Shown here piece after piece: positions 8,734 through 18,320 of a DNA stretch of 64,000 nucleotides; positions within the stretch are counted from its first letter, which is position 1; each line of letters opens with the position of its first letter. The notes beneath the pieces were generated by a model, which ran no database searches, was not told the origin of the DNA, and saw nothing but the letters and a program-made list of their open reading frames with translations. The stretch is from positions 19,986-83,985 of the forward strand of contig JBAXGW010000010.1 in the NCBI GenBank assembly GCA_037139195.1, in the 5' to 3' direction. Both the position numbers and the translations under genes were made by a program. The DNA is from JBAXGW01 sp037139195. GTDB lineage: Bacteria > Bacteroidota > Bacteroidia > Bacteroidales > JAHJDW01.

Positions 8734-11700
8734 TTAATCTTCTTTTATGGAGCTATTTTCCTTTGCAAGTTTTCTGCGGTGACTTGCTTTTTTTGCTTTT
8801 AGCTTTAAACCAAAAGCGATCTGATACATTGCTGGAACTAAGAATAAAGTAAGCAATGTAGCAAACGATAATCCGAAAACAATAGCCCATGCAAGAGGAC
8901 CAAAAAACATAGTATTATCTCCACCAATGTGAATATGTGGTTCAAAATGTGTAAAAAGAGACACAAAATCAATATTGAAACCAACTGCTAATGGAATTAA
9001 TCCTAAGATAGTAGCGGTAGCGGTTAAAATGATGGGGGTGATACGAGATTGTGCAGCTTGAACAATAGCTTCACGAGATTTCATTCCTCGAGCAATAAGC
9101 ACATCGGTAAATTCAACGAGAAGGATACCATTTCTGATAACAATACCTCCTAAAGCGATGATTCCCATCCCTGTCATGATTATTGAAATAGATAAATCGA
9201 ACATAACAAAACCTAGAAGCACTCCAGCAACACTAAATATTATTTCACTTAAAATAATTAATGGCTTGCTAAACGAATTGAACTGGCTTACCAAAATGAT
9301 AATAATTAAGAATACCGATAATAACATAGCTGTCATCATAAATTTCGATGATTCAGCTTGGTCTTCACGCTCCCCAGTTAAATTAATATCAACAGATTCT
9401 AGATGTCTGAAGGAAGGAAGTGATGCTATTACACGTGCAGTAACTTCATTTGCAGTTGCGTTACCTTTTAAATTCGAAGAAAGTACTATTGTTCGTTTTA
9501 AATTTTTACGATTTATTCCACCATAAGAATTTTCATATTCTAACGTTGCAACTGTTGAAACAGGAATGCTTCTAACACGACCCATGGTCATATCCATAAA
9601 TGTTATTTTATGATTCATCAGTTGATCGATGTCTTTTCTTGTACTCTCAGAATAGCGAAGCTGGATTGGGTATTGATCTTCTCCTTCTCTAAATTTTGAA
9701 ACTTCTGTTCCTGTGATAGCAGTTCTAAGGTCGCCACCTATTTGTCCTGCACTCAAACCTTCACGATTAGCTCTAACTCTGTCAATATCCACTCTTAATT
9801 CAGGCTTACTTACGGTAAAATCCGATTTCAATTCTTCAATTCCAGGAATATCAATTGAATCAAGATATTTTTTCAGATGTTCGGAAGTTGTGATTAATTC
9901 ATCAATATTATCTCCACTTATTTCAATATTAACTGGTTTTCCTGTTGGAGGTCCCATTCTGTTTTTCTCAACAGCTATTTCAGTACCTGGAATTCCTTTT
10001 AATGCTTCTCTAATTGAATCAATATATTTTGAAGTCCTTAAACCAGGCGTTCTTTTTGAGAACTCAACAAAATTAACGGTTATTTTACCTAAATGAGTTG
10101 AAACGGTTATTCTGTCGAACATATTATCTGAAGCTCCTTTTGCAATATTAGTAATTACAGATTCCACATTAGGATTATCTTTTCCTATTACATTATAAAT
10201 ACGTGTTTCAGCAATTTTTGTAATCGAATCGGTCACTCTAAGTTCTGTTCCCACAGGCATTTTCACATAAACCATTACGCTATTTGGGTCATTATCAGGG
10301 AAAAATACAACTCTTGGTTTTGCAATTCCAGTTAAAATAAATGAGAATATTAATAAAGCAGAAACTGAAATTAGTAGGTATACAGGTCTTCTGCCAATTA
10401 AAAACTTAGCTAAAAATCTTGCATATTTCTTTTGCATGTTTGGCATAACTTGAGTTTCGAACTTATGCAAAGTTTTATGTCCGAAGAATTGATAGCCTAA
10501 ATATAAGAATGCCATTAAGATAGCAAAGTTGCCAAATCCTGGAAAGCTAACCAAATGACAAAAAATTCCAATTCCAATGATTATAGCAGTATTTCTGTAT
10601 ATTTTCTTGTTAGTAGTACGTTTGCCATCACCGTGTTTCATAAAATCAACAGCAAACACAGGATTAATGATATAAGCAACTATCAAAGAAGCAAACAATG
10701 TAATCATAATGGTTATTGGCAAGTATTTCATAAACTTACCCACAATTCCAGGCCAGAATGCTAATGGCAAAAATGGAGCTATGGTTGTTAGTGTTCCTGT
10801 AAGTATTGGCAAGAAAACTTCTCCAGCAGCCATTTTCGCAGCATCTACAATGCTTAAATTTTGGTCCTTCCCTTCTCTGAAAATACGATGTGTATTTTCA
10901 ACAACCACAATGGCATCATCCACCACAATACCTAACGCAAAAATAAACGAGAACATTACCAACATATTCATAGTAAATCCTATTTGTGGAAGTACAATAT
11001 ATGCCAACGCCATACTTAAAGGCACAGATAAGCCAACAAACATGGCATTAGTTATACCCATAAAGAACATCAACACTATTACAACAAGTATGAACCCAAT
11101 TATAATCGTATTATTAAGTTCTGTCAAGGTATTTCTAGTAAATCTAGACATATCTCCAGTATAATCTACATTTACATTTGCAGGAAGTTTATGAGCTTTA
11201 TAATCAGCAATAATATCTTTTGTTTTATCAGATGCGTCAAGCAAATTTTGTCCGCTTTTCTTGATAATATTCAATGTAATTACTTCTTTCCCATTAAAGC
11301 GTGCAGTGCTTTCTCTGTCTTTGTTGCCAAAATTAATATCAGCAATGTCTTTCAAAAAAATAACCGTTCCTGTCATTGATCGTAGAGTAATATTCCTTAA
11401 CACATCAAGGTCTTTAAACTCTCCAACAACACGAATATTACGTTTCATACCTGCCATATCAATGGCACCACTTGAAACAGTAACATTATCATAAGCTACC
11501 GCATTTTGAATATCTCTAAAAGAAAGATTTGCAGCTTGCATTTTATACATGTCAACATCAATTTGAACTTCTTTATCGAGAGCTCCAACAATATCAACAC
11601 GAGTAATTTCTTTTAGAGTTTCTATTTTATCTTTTAATTCATCAGCATAAATTTTAAGCTTGTCAAGTCCAACATTTCCAGCAATGTTAATATACATAAT

Positions 11701-12138
11701 TGGAATTTCAGAAAAATCTACTTCTGCAACATCAGGGTCTCTTAGTAAATTATTTGGCAAGTCTTTCTTTGTTTTGTCAACCGCATCTTTTACCTTTTGC
11801 TTTGCTTCTGCAACCACAACATCAGTATTGAACTCAACAGAAATCATTGAAAAGTCTTGTACTGAACTACTTGTAACTTTTTTAACACCATTAATTCCTT
11901 TGATGTTTTTTTCTAAAGGACGAGTTACAAGATTTTCCATATCACTAGGCGAAGTGCCAGGATAAATAGTGCTTACCATAATTGTTGGTATAACAATTTC
12001 GGGATATTGTTCCTTTGGAATTGAGTTATAACTCATCAAACCAAAGATAGAAATCACAATGGTAAGTAAATAAACACTTGTTTTATTGTTTATGGCCCAA
12101 CTGGTACCTACAAACTCTTTATATTTTAACTTTTTCAT
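8734..12138 (-). CDS. RND efflux transporter permease (AcrB/HAE1-like)
   Basis: Inner-membrane pump of a tripartite drug/solute efflux system driven by protons. The 1134 residues show the RND duplication: TM1 near residue 20, a porter loop beginning IPKEQYPEIVIPTI, then the TM2-TM6 bundle with FALGIVVDDAIVVVEN, whose paired acidic residues are the proton relay of AcrB. The second half repeats the plan (GIIALGGIVIRNGILLVEF, then TPIILTATATILGLIPLA). Two extra hydrophobic segments occur around residues 512-550 before TM7, more than in AcrB. The histidine-rich stretch near the end (THFEPHIHIGGDN) could hint at metal as substrate, but this is uncertain. It is the last gene of the tetR-tolC-MFP-RND operon. 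Confidence 0.93.
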   Translation of the reverse strand: MKKLKYKEFVGTSWAINNKTSVYLLTIVISIFGLMSYNSIPKEQYPEIVIPTIMVSTIYPGTSPSDMENLVTRPLEKNIKGINGVKKVTSSSVQDFSMISVEFNTDVVVAEAKQKVKDAVDKTKKDLPNNLLRDPDVAEVDFSEIPIMYINIAGNVGLDKLKIYADELKDKIETLKEITRVDIVGALDKEVQIDVDMYKMQAANLSFRDIQNAVAYDNVTVSSGAIDMAGMKRNIRVVGEFKDLDVLRNITLRSMTGTVIFLKDIADINFGNKDRESTARFNGKEVITLNIIKKSGQNLLDASDKTKDIIADYKAHKLPANVNVDYTGDMSRFTRNTLTELNNTIIIGFILVVIVLMFFMGITNAMFVGLSVPLSMALAYIVLPQIGFTMNMLVMFSFIFALGIVVDDAIVVVENTHRIFREGKDQNLSIVDAAKMAAGEVFLPILTGTLTTIAPFLPLAFWPGIVGKFMKYLPITIMITLFASLIVAYIINPVFAVDFMKHGDGKRTTNKKIYRNTAIIIGIGIFCHLVSFPGFGNFAILMAFLYLGYQFFGHKTLHKFETQVMPNMQKKYARFLAKFLIGRRPVYLLISVSALLIFSFILTGIAKPRVVFFPDNDPNSVMVYVKMPVGTELRVTDSITKIAETRIYNVIGKDNPNVESVITNIAKGASDNMFDRITVSTHLGKITVNFVEFSKRTPGLRTSKYIDSIREALKGIPGTEIAVEKNRMGPPTGKPVNIEISGDNIDELITTSEHLKKYLDSIDIPGIEELKSDFTVSKPELRVDIDRVRANREGLSAGQIGGDLRTAITGTEVSKFREGEDQYPIQLRYSESTRKDIDQLMNHKITFMDMTMGRVRSIPVSTVATLEYENSYGGINRKNLKRTIVLSSNLKGNATANEVTARVIASLPSFRHLESVDINLTGEREDQAESSKFMMTAMLLSVFLIIIILVSQFNSFSKPLIILSEIIFSVAGVLLGFVMFDLSISIIMTGMGIIALGGIVIRNGILLVEFTDVLIARGMKSREAIVQAAQSRITPIILTATATILGLIPLAVGFNIDFVSLFTHFEPHIHIGGDNTMFFGPLAWAIVFGLSFATLLTLFLVPAMYQIAFGLKLKAKKASHRRKLAKENSSIKED

Positions 12139-12154
12139 TCTTATTAGATTTTTA

Positions 12155-12207
12155 GTGAGTGGTGAGTGGTGAGTAGTTATTAGTGGCTTCGAATCCGCTC
12201 AGCCACC
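12155..12207. repeat. Heptad-rich intergenic repeat, copy 1
   Basis: Between the RND and membrane-fusion genes. Units of seven bases (GTGAGTG, GTGAGTG, GTGAGTA, GTTATTA) run into a hairpin GTGGCT/AGCCAC (12183-12188 with 12201-12206). It belongs to the family also seen at 13359, 27216, 54238 and 56499. Confidence 0.6.
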
Positions 12208-12234
12208 GGTTTTTTCTATTCACAAATCACGATT

Positions 12235-13344
12235 TTATAACTTGATTTCCTGTCCGTCCACTAAATTCTGGTATCCTGTAGATATTAGTTGATCGCCTTT
12301 GCTTAATCCATTGGTTATTTCAACCAACCCATTACATGTCATACCTGTTGAAACAATACTTTTTTTAGCAACTAGCTTATCTTTTACTTTTACAGCAATG
12401 TAAACGCAACTACCTTCTGTGCTATTTTGAACCATACTAACAGGAATAACAATTGCATTCTTTGAATTGTAGTCATTTATCTTTACAACAGCAATCATAT
12501 TCGCTCTATATTCCGTTCCATCAGGTTTTAAACCAACTTCCACTTGGAAAGTTCTATTAATTGGGTTAATAAATTTACTTGCAAAAGATACGTTTGCAAT
12601 TATTTCTTTATTCAAATCGGGTAATTTTACTATTACATTATTCCCAGTTTTAATCTTAGAGCTAAAAGATTCTGCAACATCTGCTTGAACTTTAACTTTA
12701 GCAAAGTTAACAACTCTAAATGGCACTAAAGTAGGCATAGCAGTGGACAAACCAACTTTAGCTTGTATTTCTTCAACATTTCCATCAATCGGAGATGTGA
12801 TTTTATACATATCTAATTGTTCCCCAAGCGTTTTTAATTTTTGTTCTAAGCTTTCTTTATTGTTTTTAGCTGAAAGATACTGAACTTCGCTTCCAATATT
12901 CTGTTCCCAAAGACTTTTTTGTTTTTCATACAAATCGGTAATGAAAGCTAAAGAAGTTTTAAGTTCAACTAAAGTTTGTTGAAGTACTTGAGCATCTAAT
13001 TCGGCTAAAACTTGACCTTTTTTAACAAAATCTCCTTCTTTAACATAAATTTTTGTTATTGTTCCTGGAACTTTAGCTAAAACCATTACATTCTCATCAC
13101 CATCAATTTTACCTTGAACTTCAACATAGTGATTGAATTCTTGAAGTTCTATAGGTGTAATTGCTATTGTTTTATTTCCATCATTTTTTGTAGAATCTTT
13201 AAGTTCAAGTTCGAGTGCAGCAATTTGAGCGCTGATTTTATCTCGATCTTGTTTTAATTTTTCCAATTGTGCTTTTTTGTCGCCATTTTTTGAGCATGAT
13301 AAAAGTGCTAATGCTACAAATACGATTAAGATTTTTGATTTCAT
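12235..13344 (-). CDS. Periplasmic adaptor (membrane fusion) lipoprotein of the RND efflux system
   Basis: 369 residues of the HlyD/AcrA type that bridge pump and outer-membrane channel. The signal peptide ends in a lipobox (ALLSC), so the mature protein is probably a lipoprotein. Residues 25-50 form a coiled coil (LEKLKQDRDKISAQIAALELE). The split lipoyl/barrel-sandwich domain is visible as VKEGDFVKKGQVLAELDAQ and, after the alpha hairpin, MYKITSPIDGNVEEIQAKVG. The C-terminal beta-barrel part ends GLSKGDQLISTGYQNLVDGQEIKL. The gene sits between tolC and the RND gene, separated from each by a repeat-filled gap of about 100 bases rather than being tightly packed. Confidence 0.93.
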   Translation of the reverse strand: MKSKILIVFVALALLSCSKNGDKKAQLEKLKQDRDKISAQIAALELELKDSTKNDGNKTIAITPIELQEFNHYVEVQGKIDGDENVMVLAKVPGTITKIYVKEGDFVKKGQVLAELDAQVLQQTLVELKTSLAFITDLYEKQKSLWEQNIGSEVQYLSAKNNKESLEQKLKTLGEQLDMYKITSPIDGNVEEIQAKVGLSTAMPTLVPFRVVNFAKVKVQADVAESFSSKIKTGNNVIVKLPDLNKEIIANVSFASKFINPINRTFQVEVGLKPDGTEYRANMIAVVKINDYNSKNAIVIPVSMVQNSTEGSCVYIAVKVKDKLVAKKSIVSTGMTCNGLVEITNGLSKGDQLISTGYQNLVDGQEIKL

Positions 13345-13358
13345 ATTTTATTTTTTTT

Positions 13359-13435
13359 ATGGTGAACGGTTCATGGTGCATGGTTGAGGGTGTTTGCATT
13401 AAAGCCTTTCACCGTTTACCTTGTACCTTTTACCA
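13359..13435. repeat. Heptad-rich intergenic repeat, copy 2
   Basis: Between the membrane-fusion and tolC genes. The left arm contains ATGGTGAACGGT and CATGGTGCATGGT. The right arm is rich in ACCGTTTACC and TACCTTTTACC, i.e. the same words on the other strand, so the element can fold into an imperfect hairpin. Confidence 0.6.
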
Positions 13436-13441
13436 ATTTAT

Positions 13442-14842
13442 TTATTTTAACATTTTTTCTAGTTTCGAATATGCTGAGCTTAACTCTATTATTGATGTAA
13501 ACAAGTTAGATTGAGCTTGAAGATATTGCGTTTGAGCTTGAGTAAGTTCTAAACTGCTTATGATTCCTTCTTTTTGCTTTATAATAGATTTGTTATATAT
13601 TCTATTTGCAAGTTCTACGCTTTGTTTGTTGGTTGAATATTTACTAATAGCAGTAATATAAGCTGAACGAGAAGTTTCAAAATCTAATTGCAATCCAAGC
13701 GAGGCTTGATATTTTGTATTTTTCATTTTCTCAAGACCTATTTTGGCTTGTGATACTTTTGCTAATTTCATACCACTACCAAATAATGGAATACTCACGC
13801 TTAAACCAACAGAATTTGGAGGAGTAAACGAGAAAGATTTATCATTGAAGTTTTCGTCATGCATGTAATAAGCAGCAATGTCAGGCAAAAATGTAGATTT
13901 TTGCAATTTAACATTCAAGCCCATCATTCTTTCTTGTGTTTCGAGCATTTTATAATCCGAATAATTCTCAACTTTAAATTCACTTTTTGAAAGAGTTTCT
14001 ACATTCACTAACTGAGTAATTACATCTAGTTTATCTGCAAATTCAATCTTAGAAGTAAGCGAAACGCCCAATTGAAATTTCAAAAGATTTGCAGCAATTT
14101 CGCATTGGCGAGCTAGCATTTCTTTGGTGTTTTTCAAATTTGCAAGTGTAAGCGTCAATTGGTCAACATCAGTAACATCTATAAATCCTTTTTGATTTAA
14201 TTGAGTTATTTCATACAGAATAGTTTCCGTATTCTTATAAATGCTATCAATAACTCTCAAATTCTCATTTACAACCAAATTCATAAAATAAGCATTTGTA
14301 ATAGACTCATTTAAATCGTTTTGAGATTTGGTAATATTTATTTCTGATAGCGATTTAAACGTTTTTGCTGTTTGCAAACCAACAATATAAGCTCCGCTAA
14401 AAAGCAATTGTGTAGCAGTAATATCGTAAGTCAATCCCCATTTCATGTCATTTTCATTTGTAGGCTCTTGAGGTGCGGGTGCCGGAATATTTCCAAACTG
14501 TGGATTACCTGTTATTCCTCTTAAAGCTTGATCTGCTCCATACATCCATGGACTAAGATTACTTAAACCTGAAAAAGATTTAATACTTGCAGGAACTGTA
14601 AGCATATAAGAATATGCTAGTTTGGAATTAACTTGTGGCAATCCCATTGCAGTAGTTTCCCATACCTTCTTCTTGGCCGATTCTAAATCGAGATTTGCAT
14701 TTTTAATTACAGGACTATTCTTCAAGGCATAGTCCTGAGCCTGCTTCAGTGTAAGCATCAGCGTCGTATCTTGATTTTGGGCAAATATTGTTGTTCCCAA
14801 AAATAAAAAGACCACTGAAAATAATAAAATTAACCTATTCAT
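13442..14842 (-). CDS. TolC-family outer membrane efflux protein
   Basis: 466 residues forming the outer-membrane exit channel of the efflux system. It has a signal peptide (LILLFSVVFLFLGTTIFAQ), then the duplicated helical outer-membrane-efflux repeat: LTLKQAQDYALKNSP opens the first half, and GLSVSIPLFGSGMKLAKVSQAKIG opens the beta-strand part of the second. The long helices end with SSLELTQAQTQYLQAQSNLFTSIIE, a typical TolC closing segment. It directly follows the TetR regulator (11 bases) and precedes the adaptor, so all four genes read as one operon. Confidence 0.93.
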   Translation of the reverse strand: MNRLILLFSVVFLFLGTTIFAQNQDTTLMLTLKQAQDYALKNSPVIKNANLDLESAKKKVWETTAMGLPQVNSKLAYSYMLTVPASIKSFSGLSNLSPWMYGADQALRGITGNPQFGNIPAPAPQEPTNENDMKWGLTYDITATQLLFSGAYIVGLQTAKTFKSLSEINITKSQNDLNESITNAYFMNLVVNENLRVIDSIYKNTETILYEITQLNQKGFIDVTDVDQLTLTLANLKNTKEMLARQCEIAANLLKFQLGVSLTSKIEFADKLDVITQLVNVETLSKSEFKVENYSDYKMLETQERMMGLNVKLQKSTFLPDIAAYYMHDENFNDKSFSFTPPNSVGLSVSIPLFGSGMKLAKVSQAKIGLEKMKNTKYQASLGLQLDFETSRSAYITAISKYSTNKQSVELANRIYNKSIIKQKEGIISSLELTQAQTQYLQAQSNLFTSIIELSSAYSKLEKMLK

Positions 14843-14853
14843 AAATTACTTGT

Positions 14854-15468
14854 TTATTGTTCGTTTTTTATTTTATTTTCGTAATACTCAATTCCTTTTT
14901 TGTTTGCAATTCCTCTTATATGGTAATGGAAAAGCGTTTTGAAAATTTCGTCAGTAGTATATTTTTTAAAAAAATCGTCATCTGGTCGAAGGAAAACTTC
15001 TTCCATTTTTAGAACATAGGAATGCGAAATAATATCTACATTTAAATCATCAAGGTATAAACCTTGCTCAATTCCTTGAATCATATTTGTTCTAACGTGT
15101 TGGTATATATGTGTGCGCCTATAATCAACTATTTTATTCCACGATTGTGGATAGTATTTTTGCAAGTCGTAAGAAATAGATGGATTTATGTGTTGGAATT
15201 GTTCGGCAACAAACTGGCTTGCCATTATTAAAATATCAATTGCATTTAGGTTTTGCATTTCTAAATTCCGCATTTCACAACGATGAATATCAAGCTGATG
15301 TGTAACAGCCTTATCAACTAAATCCGTCTTGTCTGTAACAAACTGATAAAGCGTTTTTTTAGAAATTGTTAATTCGCGGGCAACATCGTCCATGGTAATA
15401 CTTTTTATGCCATACTTTAAGTATAGCTGAAGTACACGTTCAACGATATCTTTAAATTTTTCTTCCAT
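14854..15468 (-). CDS. TetR-family regulator of the efflux operon
   Basis: 204 residues. The N-terminal helix-turn-helix is clear at residues 20-48 (IKSITMDDVARELTISKKTL, then YQFVTDK). The C-terminal ligand domain is not similar to a named subfamily. As first gene of the tetR-tolC-adaptor-RND operon it most likely represses its own promoter. That promoter overlaps an 11-bp inverted repeat at 15491-15528. Start is the ATG at 15468, four bases after the -7 box, so the message may be leaderless. Confidence 0.9.
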   Translation of the reverse strand: MEEKFKDIVERVLQLYLKYGIKSITMDDVARELTISKKTLYQFVTDKTDLVDKAVTHQLDIHRCEMRNLEMQNLNAIDILIMASQFVAEQFQHINPSISYDLQKYYPQSWNKIVDYRRTHIYQHVRTNMIQGIEQGLYLDDLNVDIISHSYVLKMEEVFLRPDDDFFKKYTTDEIFKTLFHYHIRGIANKKGIEYYENKIKNEQ

Positions 15469-15472
15469 TCCG

Positions 15473-15503
15473 CAAAAGTATAAATTAAATACATAGGAAA
15501 CAA
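15473..15503 (-). promoter_or_regulatory. Promoter of the tetR-efflux operon
   Basis: The minus strand has TTG (plus-strand CAA at 15501-15503), a 20-base spacer, then TACTTTTG (15473-15480). This is among the best promoter matches in the window. Only CGGA separates the -7 box from the tetR ATG. Confidence 0.75.
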
Positions 15504-15528
15504 AAAATATGATAAACGTTTCTTATGT
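15491..15528. promoter_or_regulatory. Candidate TetR operator (inverted repeat)
   Basis: ACATAGGAAAC (15491-15501) and GTTTCTTATGT (15518-15528) are inverted 11-bp arms with one mismatch and a 16-base spacer. The left arm touches the -33 TTG of the tetR promoter, where binding would block polymerase. Assignment to the adjacent TetR protein is inference. Confidence 0.55.
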
Positions 15529-15669
15529 TTTTTGCAAAAGTAAAAACAAGTTATAAGGCAAAAAAAATAAAATCGGCGAATGGAGGCAAAATACAGGCAA
15601 AAATTAGAAAATGCTGAAGTGAAAAACAGGATCAATAGGTGAAGAAAAATTGTACTTAAACAGAAATAA

Positions 15670-18249
15670 TTACCATTCAATTTTTATTTGGTCTTCAATT
15701 TCTTCGTCCTTCTTCTTCTCCTTCTTTTTATTATTGTTAGAATTTGTTGTATTGTTTTTTGGTATAGTACTATCTTTTTTAAACCAACCAAATTCTTCGT
15801 TCAAAATCTGCTTAAGATTTTGTTTTTCAGTTTTAATATCTGTTTTAAGTTTTTGTTTTAAGCCTTGCCTATCATAAGAATATTGAGGATTAGCAGTTGT
15901 GCCAAAAATTTTAACAAACAATTTTGTTTTTCCCAAGCCATCATCTATTTCTACGCCAAATTCTTCATTTTCTTTCTTTGCACTCTTGGCTTTCTTCGAC
16001 AATATTGCTGATAGCAATAATTCTACTCGATAATTGATATTATTATCAAACGAATGCGTTCCTGCAAGGGTAATATCCATTGCATTGGATTTTATATCCA
16101 TGCGAGGAATTGTAATTGCCTTATCTTGAATTTGTATTGTATTTTTAAGGGTAGAAAACTTAACGTTCTTGAGTTCATTAATATTTACAAACTTCGACAA
16201 GCCATTTAATGCTTCATAATTAATGAGTTCGCCTTTGTCGATAGTAATATCTGCATTTGATTTAATTGATGCTGGGTCAATCTCTAATTTGTTATTTAGC
16301 AATGCCGAAAATTGTATGGTAGAATTAAGCGTTCCCTTTATATTTTCCGACTTCAAACTATTCTGACCGAAATCTTCAAACTGATAAAACATCTTTTGAA
16401 TGTTTACGCGGTTAATTTTCCCATCACAAATAATTCTAATATCTTTTGGATTACAATCATCTATCATCGCATTTAGCAATACAGCTCCATCCATTGAATT
16501 CATGGAAACATCTTGCAAAATGCACTTTTTATTTCTAACGCTAAATTGTCCGTGAATTTCCGATGCAATAAATTTTCTAAATTGTATATTATTAATATAC
16601 GTACTAACATCAATATCAAAATTATCACTAATACTAAGATTATATGAGTTGTTATTTTTGCTCTTACCATCTGTAGAAAGCAATTCGTTTAGATTTATGT
16701 TTTTTGATCGTACATCGGCTCTTATAATAAGCTTTTGATTTTCAATAAACAGAAAGGAAAGAAAATTTTTGAAATCACCATTTATAGCAAAATCAGACTG
16801 ACCGACAATTCCTGAAAAATTATTGCTTGTTACGTCATTATTATTAAATGCAAAATCGCCATTAATTGCCGAAAATGGCAAATTGCTATTTTTAAGTTTA
16901 AGCAAACCATCTGTTATTTTTAAAGTTCCAGAGCTGGTGCTTTTTATAAAATCAGATGGCGAAAATTTAGAGATACATTCTAATTGAGATTCGAAATTAA
17001 AGTTGAGTTGTGCTTGTCCTTCAATATTTTCAATAGTATCCAATGGGAATAATTCAAACCACTTTTTAATATCTAATGAAGCTTGAGTATTAAATTTCAA
17101 TTTCGGTTTTGCAAAATCAATTATTTCTACATATCCATTTACTTTGCTAGCAGCAAATGTGAATGTAAAATCTTTAAGCATTAACGATGAACTTGAGGCG
17201 GTTTGAAATTCACCATTATCGTATTTCCCAGTAAAACCAACATTTTTAAGTTCAATTTTTGATTCGTTTCTTTTTACATATCCGTTATTAATACCAAATG
17301 TAGCATTTATTCGGGGCGACGAGCGATTATCTAATTTCCCTTTAATACTTGCATTGAAATAAAAAGCTCCTTCAAATTCATAGTCTTTCCAATAATTTTG
17401 ATATACAGTTGGAACAAAATCAAGCACTTTTTCTAATCGCAAATCGTTTCCTGAAACACTTAAATTTATTGAAGCTGGTGATTTTGTTGAATTTAGATTT
17501 CCAGTAACTGAAAAATATTGATTTGCCAAGCTTATATTTCCTCGTTTAACATTAAATAATTCATTATTCTCAACATTTATAAGCAAGTCGAGCGATACAT
17601 TGTCTTGTTTAAGGTAATTTACTTTTTCGAACGTGATATGCTGAAAATTTGTATTGGTATAAATTGCTAGGTCGAAATTCTTTTCACTAAACCGTCCTTG
17701 AAGTGATAAATGATTAAAGAAACAAGAGACATCAGCTTTTTTAATCAAGTTAAGATACTGAAAACTAACATCTTTAATACTTACTTTATTTAAATTAAAA
17801 CTAAATTTTCCTCCACTTGTTGAATCGCTCTTTGTTTTCCAAAAATGGAAATTATCGGTTCCATCTTCAAACACTTTTATATTGCACTTGCCGTTTTCTA
17901 GGTGCACCTTTTTAATCGTATAATTCGAAGCGAAAATATCCCAAATATTAAAAGAAACTTTAAGCTTCTCGAATTTAAAAAGTGCTTTGTTAGAAGGCTT
18001 GGCTAAAGCCTCATTCGCCGAAATATTAGTAAAAACAAGTGAAGCATCAGGGAAAGTTGAAATAATAGTTAAATCAACTTTTTCAATATTGACATCGGTG
18101 TTTATTTGTTTCTGAATTTGATTAAGTGCATACTTAATAATGTCATCCTCGTAAAAATACACTATTGTAACACAAGCAGTGATAACGAGCAATACCAACA
18201 AACCTATTGTAGCTGCTGTAATTTTTAAGTACCGTAACCACTTTTTCAT
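15670..18249 (-). CDS. AsmA-family inner-membrane-anchored protein
   Basis: 859 residues. One N-terminal membrane helix (residues 7-32, ITAATIGLLVLLVITACVTI) is followed by a long periplasmic beta-rich region starting with the AsmA signature (ALNQIQKQINTDVNIEKVDL). The C-terminal AsmA-like region (LNELKNVKFSTLKNTIQIQD and GTHSFDNNINYRVELLLSA) is near residues 690-780. The tail is very charged (KKKEKKKDEEIEDQIKIEW). AsmA/TamB relatives are thought to form bridges that help move lipids between membranes; this is family knowledge, not shown here. It lies 71 bases after the pseudouridine synthase gene in the same direction. Confidence 0.85.
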   Translation of the reverse strand: MKKWLRYLKITAATIGLLVLLVITACVTIVYFYEDDIIKYALNQIQKQINTDVNIEKVDLTIISTFPDASLVFTNISANEALAKPSNKALFKFEKLKVSFNIWDIFASNYTIKKVHLENGKCNIKVFEDGTDNFHFWKTKSDSTSGGKFSFNLNKVSIKDVSFQYLNLIKKADVSCFFNHLSLQGRFSEKNFDLAIYTNTNFQHITFEKVNYLKQDNVSLDLLINVENNELFNVKRGNISLANQYFSVTGNLNSTKSPASINLSVSGNDLRLEKVLDFVPTVYQNYWKDYEFEGAFYFNASIKGKLDNRSSPRINATFGINNGYVKRNESKIELKNVGFTGKYDNGEFQTASSSSLMLKDFTFTFAASKVNGYVEIIDFAKPKLKFNTQASLDIKKWFELFPLDTIENIEGQAQLNFNFESQLECISKFSPSDFIKSTSSGTLKITDGLLKLKNSNLPFSAINGDFAFNNNDVTSNNFSGIVGQSDFAINGDFKNFLSFLFIENQKLIIRADVRSKNINLNELLSTDGKSKNNNSYNLSISDNFDIDVSTYINNIQFRKFIASEIHGQFSVRNKKCILQDVSMNSMDGAVLLNAMIDDCNPKDIRIICDGKINRVNIQKMFYQFEDFGQNSLKSENIKGTLNSTIQFSALLNNKLEIDPASIKSNADITIDKGELINYEALNGLSKFVNINELKNVKFSTLKNTIQIQDKAITIPRMDIKSNAMDITLAGTHSFDNNINYRVELLLSAILSKKAKSAKKENEEFGVEIDDGLGKTKLFVKIFGTTANPQYSYDRQGLKQKLKTDIKTEKQNLKQILNEEFGWFKKDSTIPKNNTTNSNNNKKKEKKKDEEIEDQIKIEW

Positions 18250-18320
18250 TTAAATAAGTTTAATTGTTTTTACTCGTTAAAAAAGCTTTTTTATTAAACG
18301 TATAATTCTGAAATAAATTA

